Positions 1-5,020 of a DNA stretch of 7,259 nt are shown one piece after another. The stretch lies in NCBI GenBank assembly GCA_002774795.1, contig PCYI01000006.1:25231-32489 (forward strand), given 5' to 3'. This stretch comes from Candidatus Vogelbacteria bacterium CG10_big_fil_rev_8_21_14_0_10_51_16 (GTDB lineage Bacteria > Patescibacteriota > Minisyncoccia > Phycocordibacterales > JACRKE01). Numbering within the stretch: the first letter of the stretch is position 1; each line of letters starts with the position of its first letter. The position numbers were made by a program, and so were the translations under genes. The notes beneath the pieces were generated by a model. That model made no database searches, was not told the DNA's origin, and saw only the letters and a program-made list of their open reading frames with translations.

Positions 1-55
1 TTTTCTTGTAGCAAGTACAAGTACGCTTGACTGGGCATTCCACGTGGGAGAGATT

Positions 56-721
56 ATGCCAATTTTGCAGTTTATTGTTACCCTGGGGCTGATTCTTGGA
101 GTGGGCGGCACCACCATAGTGGATCTTCTTTTCTTTTCTTTTTTAAAAGATTTGAGAATATCGGTTGAGGAGTCCTCTGTGATAAGGACAGTGACACAGG
201 TTGTCTGGGTGGGACTTGCTATTCTTCTTTTTTCGAACTCAATCCTTTACGTGGGTTTTCCAGGCCTTCTGGCCAATTCCGCGCACCGAGCTAGTATATT
301 TGTGCTGGCAATTATTCTTGCGAACGCTGTATTTCTAAATCTACTGGTTGCACCTAATCTTGTAAAGATTTCTTTTAAGAAAACTCGCGAGCGTCGCCCC
401 GGGGAGCTTCGGTTCTTGAGGCGCTTCTCTTTTACTCTTATCGCTGTTTCTTTAGTATCTTGGTACGCGCTTTTCGTTGTATATTTTTTGGGAAATACCT
501 CTGCCTCACTTTCGAGTATCCTTGGTGGATACGGCCTTGCTCTTCTCGGCGTCTTCGCCCTTATGGTGCGGGTCGATAAGGTTCTCATTTATACGGAAGA
601 AGCAAACGAGAAAGAAGCAGTGGCAGACACTACAAAGAGTATTGCTTTGGCTGGCAAGAATAGAAAGAGCGTGCCGAGAGTGAGTAGTCGTGCCCGTCGT
701 ACAGTCAAGAAACTGACTTAA
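56..721 (+). CDS. Five-helix integral membrane protein, function unknown
   Basis: The product is about 221 residues with five hydrophobic segments, counted from the ATG at 56: about 2-26, 46-68, 79-101, 123-145 and 148-171. A strongly basic tail follows (KNRKSVPRVSSRARRTVKKLT contains 9 Lys/Arg). Between helices 1 and 2 is a charged loop (FLKDLRISVEES), and helix 3 ends in LNLLVAPNLVKISF. The overall pattern resembles an uncharacterised membrane protein family I associate with CPR genomes, but I cannot name a function. Start choice: GGGAG at 46-50 lies five bases before ATG 56. A GTG at 44 is also in frame, and the frame stays open to the window edge, so the gene may begin further left. It converges on the protease gene with a 60-base gap that shows no clear terminator hairpin. 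Confidence 0.7.
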   Translation: MPILQFIVTLGLILGVGGTTIVDLLFFSFLKDLRISVEESSVIRTVTQVVWVGLAILLFSNSILYVGFPGLLANSAHRASIFVLAIILANAVFLNLLVAPNLVKISFKKTRERRPGELRFLRRFSFTLIAVSLVSWYALFVVYFLGNTSASLSSILGGYGLALLGVFALMVRVDKVLIYTEEANEKEAVADTTKSIALAGKNRKSVPRVSSRARRTVKKLT

Positions 722-781
722 AACTTATCCACGAAGATATATTTAGCGAATGTAATCTACTGTATCTCTTGCTACTATTTC

Positions 782-1906
782 CTACGGCAAGGCATCAAGA
801 ATGATATTTCGTAGATACGTGGCACGTTCGCTCATAAATTTGTCTGCTGTGTTTTCTAGGTTACCCGCTAGATAGCTTTCGATACTCCCTCCGGTTTCTT
901 TTTGTAAACTAGTATCGATGTGCGCGCTTGTAATGGCAAATAGTTGGCGTTCGCCCGTAGTCTTTGCTTCTGTGATGGTCACCATAATACCAAGGAGCTT
1001 TTCGCTAGACGCACGGACCACTGCGCCGCCAGAGGAGCCTCCCTGTGAAAGTACAGTACCGCTTACTTCCACGAGGTCGAGGGCTCCTCGACTTCTGTCT
1101 CTGAAGTAGTATCCTTGAGTTATATTGGTAAGTCCGGAAACTTGATGAAGGCTTTTTGATGTTATAACAGAGCCGGTCAGTTCGGCGGGGTAGCCCACCA
1201 AGAGCACCTCTTCTTGTCCCTCAAGACTACGAACGTTGGATTCGAGAGGAAGATGCGGAAGATCGTGAGAGAGTGGGATGCCGTTTACGGTCTCCGTGAG
1301 GAGGAGGAGCGCGTAGTCATTTTCTCCTGTGCCGGTTGGGTGTGCTTGTTGGACAGAAGTGCGATTTGCTTCCACCCAAGCTCGAGAAATATAGAGTAAG
1401 CGGGCGCGATAGGCAGGAGTAGCGGGGGAGCCGGTGCGGACCGTACACTCAATTGAACCCGGGCGCGGGTGGTTTTCTAAAAGAAAGAACTGGGCCACGT
1501 GCGCGTTTGTGAGAACGACGCCACGCGGATCTATGACAACTCCGCTACCAGTAGCCGACTGGACTCGGCTCCCGTGAGTGGTAACACAGAGAATGTTTAC
1601 CGTGGCCGCGCGAGTGCGGGTATTTAGCTCCTCGCTTACGTGTGCGAGCGGGGGAGTGAAAGATGCAACCTTGGTGTTTGCAAAAATGCTGTCCGCCGAT
1701 GTTGGTGTATCTGTCGAGATGGCGGTGGGAATTTGTAGGGCGAGATTATGAAGGCTGACAGAGGCGTGGGTAAGGGTTTGCTGTATTTGTGGTAACACAA
1801 GCGGCCGCAACACCGGAGTCGCGTCTATTTGGGCAACAATACCAAACAGCCCCTGTAGGGTGATGGCAATAGTGGCGAGCATCTGTTGGATGACGGCTAG
1901 ACTCAT
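782..1906 (-). CDS. Trypsin-like (HtrA/S1-type) serine protease, secreted or membrane-anchored, no PDZ domain
   Basis: A 374-residue serine endopeptidase of the trypsin/HtrA fold. The catalytic triad can be read directly: His136 in LTNAHVA, Asp197 in GENDYALLLL and Ser292 in QGGSSGGAV. GSGVVIDPRGVVLTNAHV (120-137) and LLVGYPAEL (235-243) are typical trypsin-like core strands. Residues 2-27 form a hydrophobic segment with almost no basic N-region, which could be an uncleaved anchor or an atypical signal sequence. Residues 30-100 are a low-complexity linker. No PDZ domain follows the protease core, unlike DegP/DegS; the last 40 residues are a short helical tail. Start choice: the frame can be extended to a TTG at 1981, but that extension translates promoter sequence. 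ATG 1906 lies six bases after a TATAAT box and has no Shine-Dalgarno site, so leaderless translation is likely. The natural substrate is unknown; a role in envelope protein turnover is inferred. Confidence 0.85.
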   Translation of the reverse strand: MSLAVIQQMLATIAITLQGLFGIVAQIDATPVLRPLVLPQIQQTLTHASVSLHNLALQIPTAISTDTPTSADSIFANTKVASFTPPLAHVSEELNTRTRAATVNILCVTTHGSRVQSATGSGVVIDPRGVVLTNAHVAQFFLLENHPRPGSIECTVRTGSPATPAYRARLLYISRAWVEANRTSVQQAHPTGTGENDYALLLLTETVNGIPLSHDLPHLPLESNVRSLEGQEEVLLVGYPAELTGSVITSKSLHQVSGLTNITQGYYFRDRSRGALDLVEVSGTVLSQGGSSGGAVVRASSEKLLGIMVTITEAKTTGERQLFAITSAHIDTSLQKETGGSIESYLAGNLENTADKFMSERATYLRNIILDALP

Positions 1907-1912
1907 GGGGAC

Positions 1913-1993
1913 ATTATAGGGATAGTATATAGGGAAGAGTATATAGTATACCCCTACACCAAACATTTTACCTATGGACAAAAGCCGGAGTTT
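1913..1993 (-). promoter_or_regulatory. Protease promoter region: conserved upstream box plus repeated -10-like hexamers, leaderless start
   Basis: Read on the minus strand, 1993-1943 is a 51-base box nearly identical to the one before the large secreted protein gene (44 of 51 positions). It contains TTGTCCATAGGT, then TTTGGTGTAGGGGTATAC. Downstream lie further -10-like hexamers: TATACT at 1950-1945, two more TATACT motifs each followed by a CCC run at about 13-14-base spacing, and finally TATAAT at 1918-1913. TATAAT is followed by GTCCCC and the ATG at 1906, which places the expected transcription start on or next to the start codon. No canonical -35 hexamer is visible at 17 bases from the last -10 box. 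Confidence 0.6.
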
Positions 1994-2041
1994 AACCGGT
2001 GAAGTAAAAAGCAGTCGAGTATTAGCAAGCGTGTTGGATGC

Positions 2042-2060
2042 TTTGGTGTGGGGGTATATA
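2042..2060 (+). promoter_or_regulatory. Opposed copy of the shared promoter core (TTTGGTGTGGGGGTATATA)
   Basis: This 19-base stretch matches the core of the two minus-strand boxes (TTTG, G or A, TGT, G or A, GGGGTATA) but points to the right, towards tRNA-Gly. It lacks the TTGTCCATAGGT part. Its nearest minus-strand relative ends at 1962, so the two cores are divergent and about 80 bases apart. It may be a second promoter for the tRNA region or a protein-binding site; the sequence alone does not decide. Confidence 0.4.
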
Positions 2061-2081
2061 GGGACATAAATAGGAAGACGA

Positions 2082-2110
2082 TTGAGGAAGATGTGCCTTT
2101 CTGCTAATAT
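2082..2110 (+). promoter_or_regulatory. Sigma70-type promoter facing tRNA-Gly
   Basis: TTGAGG at 2082-2087 and TAATAT at 2105-2110 are separated by exactly 17 bases, which fits a housekeeping promoter. Transcription would begin near 2117, just five bases before the 17-base copy of the tRNA-Gly 5' end at 2122. This suggests the promoter once sat directly in front of the tRNA gene. It now lies 113 bases upstream of the mature tRNA. Confidence 0.6.
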
Positions 2111-2121
2111 GAAAAATCAAC

Positions 2122-2138
2122 GCGGGATTAGTTTAATG
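2122..2138 (+). repeat. 17-base exact copy of the 5' end of tRNA-Gly
   Basis: GCGGGATTAGTTTAATG occurs here and again at 2224-2240 as the first 17 bases of the mature tRNA, at an offset of exactly 102 bases. The match covers the whole 5' acceptor strand and part of the D arm, then stops. The flanking bases differ on both sides. It cannot form a tRNA. It may be the remnant of a partial tandem duplication or of an insertion that used the tRNA end as target. Confidence 0.75.
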
Positions 2139-2165
2139 CCCGCCAAAAGATTCCATTTTGGCGGG
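2139..2165 (+). other. 10-bp perfect hairpin between the tRNA fragment and the tRNA gene
   Basis: CCCGCCAAAA (2139-2148) pairs perfectly with TTTTGGCGGG (2156-2165) around a seven-base loop. No T-run follows on either strand, so it is not a standard intrinsic terminator. The CCCGC of the left arm can alternatively pair with GCGGG of the tRNA fragment (2122-2126), and CCCGCC with GGCGGG at 2223-2228. Mutually exclusive folds are therefore possible in a transcript from the upstream promoter. Beyond the items listed, I see nothing in the gene-free stretch 1907-2223. Confidence 0.55.
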
Positions 2166-2223
2166 TCTGACGAAGATGGGTTTTAGTAGAGGATATGTAA
2201 AAAAGAGAATTAGAGATTATCTG

Positions 2224-2294
2224 GCGGGATTAGTTTAATGGTAAAATAACAGTTTTCCAAACTGTGGTTGGGAGTTCGATTCTCCCATCCCGCA
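2224..2294 (+). tRNA. tRNA-Gly (anticodon UCC)
   Basis: A complete 71-base cloverleaf can be folded by eye. The acceptor is GCGGGAT (2224-2230) with ATCCCGC (2287-2293), and the discriminator is A (2294). The anticodon stem is ACAGT/ACTGT around the loop TTTCCAA, giving TCC at 2256-2258, which reads GGA glycine codons. The T arm is GGGAG/CTCCC with loop TTCGATT, and the D loop contains the conserved GG. The variable loop is four bases. CCA is not encoded (CCC follows), so it must be added after transcription. The 3' acceptor strand is also part of a long inverted repeat (2286-2349). Confidence 0.95.
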
Positions 2295-2349
2295 CCCAAT
2301 ACAGAAAATGCTCCTCTTGGGGAGCATTTTCTGTATTGGGTGCGGGATG
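2286..2349. terminator. Perfect 29-bp inverted repeat; likely bidirectional terminator shared by tRNA-Gly and the convergent small gene
   Basis: Arms 2286-2314 and 2321-2349 are perfectly complementary around the six-base loop TCTTGG. The central part (AAAATGCTCC, loop, GGAGCATTTT) has the A-run/stem/T-run layout of an intrinsic terminator working in both directions. The outer part is unusual: it includes ATCCCGCA, the 3' acceptor strand and discriminator of tRNA-Gly. The right arm therefore carries a GCGGGAT equivalent to the tRNA 5' strand. The right arm ends one base from the stop codon of the minus-strand gene at 2351. Confidence 0.75.
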
Positions 2350-2350
2350 T

Positions 2351-2584
2351 CTATAGTGTCTTCAGTTCAGCATCGATGCTTTCAAACTCAGCATCTAGGT
2401 TGCCACTTAGTTCGGCATCCATGCTGTTTAGCTCATTGTCCGTGGTTTGGGCAGACTCGGCTACGGTCTGTGTGGAAGGATCGACCTCCTCGGTTGGGCT
2501 TATTGCCGGTTTTGTGTACCAATATCCGAGTAAAATGACAATAACGATTACAAGAATTGCTGTGAGTGTATTTGAGCGAGACAT
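2351..2584 (-). CDS. Small single-span membrane protein with acidic repeat tail, function unknown
   Basis: The product is 77 residues. A short N-terminus (MSRSN) precedes one strong hydrophobic helix (about 6-24, ILVIVIVILLGYWY). A Thr/Ser/Pro/Glu-rich linker (25-48) and an acidic, probably helical tail follow. The tail repeats a (M/L/I)DAE(L/F) unit three times, at about 55, 63 and 70, with 7-8-residue spacing that suggests an amphipathic helix. The charge pattern predicts the tail outside the cell, but orientation is an inference. It lies 67 bases downstream of the secreted repeat protein gene on the same strand with no promoter that I can recognise, so the two are probably co-transcribed. 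No Shine-Dalgarno site precedes the ATG. I do not recognise a named family; similar small proteins seem common in Parcubacteria. Confidence 0.7.
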   Translation of the reverse strand: MSRSNTLTAILVIVIVILLGYWYTKPAISPTEEVDPSTQTVAESAQTTDNELNSMDAELSGNLDAEFESIDAELKTL

Positions 2585-2595
2585 GAGGGTGTGGG

Positions 2596-2651
2596 CTAGG
2601 CTTTAGGCGCTAAGCGTTAGGTGATAAGGATTAAGTGATAATGCTAAAATG
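2596..2651. repeat. Degenerate 7-base periodic repeat between two co-oriented genes
   Basis: On the + strand the spacer reads as consecutive heptamers: CTAGGCT, TTAGGCG, CTAAGCG, TTAGGTG, ATAAGGA, TTAAGTG. Two slightly off-length units (ATAATG, CTAAAATG) follow, and the tract ends exactly at the stop codon of the upstream gene (2652-2654). A TAAG or TAGG core recurs in phase for six units without indels. It fills almost the whole 67-base gap in the putative operon. Its role is unknown; it may be replication slippage sequence or a protein/RNA-binding array. Confidence 0.55.
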
Positions 2652-3536
2652 CTACTGTGTCACTTCGGTGGACGCCTCCGCTTCGACTTCAGCGGCCGAG
2701 CGGGGGATTTGAGTGAGAGCGATCGTAGCGTCTCGCACAGCCGTATGGGCGGCGCGCAAGACCTCTTTTGTGGCGCTAAGGTCATTGCGCAACTCTTCGC
2801 GGGCGGCGCTAACATCGGCACGCAGAGTGGCTTCGGTGTTTACTGTAAGCACATAAGTGGCTCCCGCTTGAGCTAACACTGCCGCCCTTGCAGAGGTAAT
2901 GGTCTCTTCGGCCGAGGCGATAGCTAAGAGTGCTGTCGAGACGTCGGTACCAGCTTCGGCGCGAGCATCTGCCCGCGTGCTTACGCGCACCAAGGCCGCG
3001 TCTATTTTGTCAAGAATGTTGCCGAAGTTGGTTGTAAGGCGGGAGTTTAGGTTTGTAATTTGCTCTTCTACGCGCAACACCACCTCCTGCTTTCGCTCGT
3101 CTTTAATCTTTTCGAGGCGTAGTTTCAACTCAGCGCGATTAGTTTCACGCAAATCTTTAGCTAAGGCGAGTTTTTCTGCCCGAGCGGCCATGGCCGCTTC
3201 GCGCTCTGTTTTGCGCTCGGCGACAAACTCCGCTCGTGCCTCGGCGCGCGACATGTCTGCGTTTACACGGATTTCGGCGCGCTTTTCTTGGACACGTACT
3301 TGGGTCGCCTCGCGAGCTTCAGCGCGGGACTCTACGTGGATTTCCCCACGACTATCTTGGATGCTTACTTGGACAGCGTCTCGCGCCTCTGCCCGCGTAT
3401 CGGCACGTGCGTCGATGCGGGCCTCCAGGCGGTCCCCAATCTTAACACGAGCGCCCTCAACAACTATATCCACTTGGGCTCCCGCTGGAAGGGCGAAGAG
3501 GGAAAGGAGAAGGGTAATGGTAACTTTTTTGTACAT
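2652..3536 (-). CDS. Secreted Ala/Arg/Glu-rich helical repeat protein, function unknown
   Basis: The product is 294 residues with a clear signal peptide: MYKK, a hydrophobic core (LLLSLFAL) and a likely cleavage after PAGAQ near residue 21. The mature protein is extremely rich in Ala, Arg and Glu and should be largely helical. Residues 46-69, 70-95 and 96-116 are three imperfect repeats built on (T/S)RAEAR, followed by AVQV or ATQV and a charged stretch. Residues 105-160 are highly charged coiled coil. Residues 160-220 (LNSRL, ILDKIDAALVRV, DVSTALLAIASAEETI) resemble a C-terminal module I recall from CPR secreted proteins. A final helical part (230-277) follows. It is divergent from alr and heads a probable two-gene unit with the small acidic membrane protein. 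A structural or surface role is plausible but not shown. The long antisense reading frame over it is a composition artefact. Confidence 0.8.
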   Translation of the reverse strand: MYKKVTITLLLSLFALPAGAQVDIVVEGARVKIGDRLEARIDARADTRAEARDAVQVSIQDSRGEIHVESRAEAREATQVRVQEKRAEIRVNADMSRAEARAEFVAERKTEREAAMAARAEKLALAKDLRETNRAELKLRLEKIKDERKQEVVLRVEEQITNLNSRLTTNFGNILDKIDAALVRVSTRADARAEAGTDVSTALLAIASAEETITSARAAVLAQAGATYVLTVNTEATLRADVSAAREELRNDLSATKEVLRAAHTAVRDATIALTQIPRSAAEVEAEASTEVTQ

Positions 3537-3572
3537 ATTTTAGGCTGGGAGCTGTTAACCAATAGTAATTTC

Positions 3573-3601
3573 AGTATATGGCATGTGGTGGCGGAGTGCA
3601 A
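3573..3601 (-). promoter_or_regulatory. Sigma70-type promoter of the secreted repeat protein gene
   Basis: Read on the minus strand, TTGCAC (3601-3596) and TATACT (3578-3573) are separated by exactly 17 bases. The expected start near 3566 leaves an untranslated leader of about 30 bases before ATG 3536. Unlike the protease and the large secreted gene, this promoter has a recognisable -35 box and a real leader. Confidence 0.65.
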
Positions 3602-3638
3602 CCGTAGCCATGGAGGGCACAGTTTATGTATATGGGTG

Positions 3639-3657
3639 CTTGTGATAGTATGACAAG
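3639..3657. promoter_or_regulatory. 19-bp operator-like palindrome upstream of alr
   Basis: CTTGTGATAGTATGACAAG is symmetrical about its central base with a single mismatched pair. It covers TAGTAT (3646-3651), a possible weak -10 box for alr with TTTATG 17 bases upstream. A dimeric regulator site over a promoter would look like this, but only one copy is present and the -35/-10 match is poor. Confidence 0.35.
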
Positions 3658-3706
3658 CAGGTATTGCGCACAGTTGATAGTCGGGTGAGGTGCAAAATGG
3701 CCACTT

Positions 3707-4984
3707 ATGAAGACTAAACAAAAAGACATTGCGGGAAAATGGGAAAAGACCAAGAAAAGCCTGCGTCCGGCCGGCTCGCGGGCTTGGGTGGAGGTGGACT
3801 CCTCTGCCTTGCGGCACAACTACGACACTTTTAGGGATCACCTGGCCTTCTCCGCGCGACGCTTAGGCGCACCGAGGTCGGCTAAACTGATGGCGGTGGT
3901 GAAGTCTAATGCCTACGGGCATGGGCTCATTGAATATGCGAGCATCATGGAGCAGTTTGGAGCAGACTGGCTTGGGGTGGACACCGCTGTCGAGGGACTC
4001 TTGATCAGACGGGTGCTCAAAAAGATTCCCATTCTCGCCCTCGGCTACACGCTTCCCGAAAAACTGCCGGAAGCGGCCACGCGAAGGATCAGCATTACCG
4101 TTTCAAACATCGAGCACTTGAAGATTCTTAAACAACTTAGCGACCAGGTCGCTAAGTTGCGCGTGCATATTAAGGTGGATACCGGCATGCACCGACAGGG
4201 TTTCCTACCGGAGGAGATTCCCGCCGCGCTTAAGTTTTTCAAACAAAACTTGCCGCAGGTGATAATTGAAGGAGTGTATACCCACTTTGCGGCGGCCAAA
4301 AATCCGGTCATGCGTGATTCGGTCGAAAAGCAGTTTCGTGAGTTCGAGAAAGTGCTCAAGGTGTTTGAGGAGCAAAAGCTAAAAGTCATCCGCCATGCGT
4401 GCAATAGCGGGGCCACCCTTATTTACCCGGAGGCCCATCTCGATATGGTGCGCGTGGGCATCGCCCTCTACGGCCTCTGGCCGGAAGAGGCGACCAAGCG
4501 GGCATTACAAAAAAGGTGTCAGGAACCTTTTGCGCACAGCGCCCTTCGGGTCTCCAGACAAAAGGTTCCTGACACTTTTTTTGCCCTACGGCCAGCGCTC
4601 TCTTGGAAGACTGTTGTTGGGGAGGTGAAGAGGATTTCGGAGCGGGGGTGTGTCGGCTATGACTTGACGGAGGCTATTCCGGCGGGGACGAGAATTGCCA
4701 TCTGCCCGGTCGGCTACTGGCATGGACTTTTTCGGGCGCACTCGTCTGTGCTCGATGTGCTCATCCGTGGCAAGCGGGCAAAACTGCTCGGCCGTGTCTC
4801 CATGGACATGAGTATTTTCGACGTTTCAGATATTAAAAATGTGCGGATTGGCGACGAGGTGACCATTATTGGCGCTGATGGCGCAGAAACAATCTCCGCA
4901 GAAGAAGTGGCGGCTCTCGCCGGCACCTCAAACTACGAACTGGTAACGCGCATTAACCCCTATACCAAGCGGGTGTACTGTTGA
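3707..4984 (+). CDS. alr: Alanine racemase (EC 5.1.1.1) with an in-frame palindromic insertion
   Basis: A PLP-dependent racemase that interconverts L- and D-alanine in the cytoplasm, supplying D-Ala for peptidoglycan. The 425-residue product has the N-terminal TIM barrel (about 26-262) and C-terminal beta domain (about 293-425). Key residues: the PLP lysine Lys66 in VVKSNAYGHG, KVDTGMHRQGF (156-166), HACNSGA (230-236), the second catalytic base Tyr318 in CVGYDLT, and SMDMSIFDV (365-373). The usual GYADGY motif reads GYWHGL (336-341). Residues 268-292 (KRCQEPF to KVPDTFF) are encoded by an inverted-repeat element and have no counterpart in ordinary Alr; they fall in the interdomain loop. The length exceeds the usual 360-390 because of this insert and a 25-residue basic N-terminal extension. 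GAGGTG at 3687-3692 is 14 bases from ATG 3707, far for a Shine-Dalgarno site. No other alr start is more convincing. Confidence 0.95.
   Translation: MKTKQKDIAGKWEKTKKSLRPAGSRAWVEVDSSALRHNYDTFRDHLAFSARRLGAPRSAKLMAVVKSNAYGHGLIEYASIMEQFGADWLGVDTAVEGLLIRRVLKKIPILALGYTLPEKLPEAATRRISITVSNIEHLKILKQLSDQVAKLRVHIKVDTGMHRQGFLPEEIPAALKFFKQNLPQVIIEGVYTHFAAAKNPVMRDSVEKQFREFEKVLKVFEEQKLKVIRHACNSGATLIYPEAHLDMVRVGIALYGLWPEEATKRALQKRCQEPFAHSALRVSRQKVPDTFFALRPALSWKTVVGEVKRISERGCVGYDLTEAIPAGTRIAICPVGYWHGLFRAHSSVLDVLIRGKRAKLLGRVSMDMSIFDVSDIKNVRIGDEVTIIGADGAETISAEEVAALAGTSNYELVTRINPYTKRVYC
4509..4582. repeat. REP-like palindromic element inserted inside the alr reading frame
   Basis: Arms 4509-4532 and 4559-4582 are 24 bases each and complementary except for one G-T pair, around a 26-base centre. 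The centre contains CCCTTCGGG, able to form a cUUCGg tetraloop. Each arm is itself a small dyad: AAAAGGT, seven-base loop, ACCTTTT. Both arms contain GTGTCAGGAACC or its complement. The element keeps the alr frame open and encodes about 25 residues. The structure is reminiscent of REP/RAYT-type palindromes and of the coding-region palindromic elements of Rickettsia; a mobile origin is inferred. A further half-copy lies at 5021-5042. Confidence 0.75.
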
Positions 4985-5020
4985 AGCGCAGTAAAGTATT
5001 AGACCACATATCTCCCAAAA

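Noticed and set aside
247..588. Minus-strand 113-codon frame over the membrane protein gene
   Set aside because: Arg-rich shadow of the hydrophobic protein; no start signals or recognisable domain.
724..732. DnaA-box-like TTATCCACG after the first gene
   Set aside because: Only one site with 8 of 9 bases matching; no cluster, AT-rich unwinding region or dnaA/dnaN nearby, so no origin is supported.
1907..1981. N-terminal extension of the protease to TTG 1981
   Set aside because: The extra 25 residues are encoded by the conserved promoter box and -10 repeats, and the box is conserved at DNA level upstream of an unrelated gene.
2091..2186. 31-codon frame (ATG 2091 to TAG 2184) with GAGG just upstream
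   Set aside because: The start codon lies inside the spacer of the likely tRNA promoter and the frame runs through the tRNA-derived fragment and hairpin; the peptide is unfamiliar and no conservation can be tested here.
2224..2349. CRISPR or T-box interpretation of the repeats around tRNA-Gly
   Set aside because: There are no regularly spaced repeats with unique spacers, and no specifier-loop or antiterminator pattern linked to a downstream synthetase gene.
2899..3543. Long plus-strand open frame (214 codons) antisense to the secreted repeat protein
   Set aside because: It mirrors the Ala/Arg/Glu codon composition of the real gene, has no promoter or ribosome site, and its product is a low-complexity Ser/Ala/Arg string.
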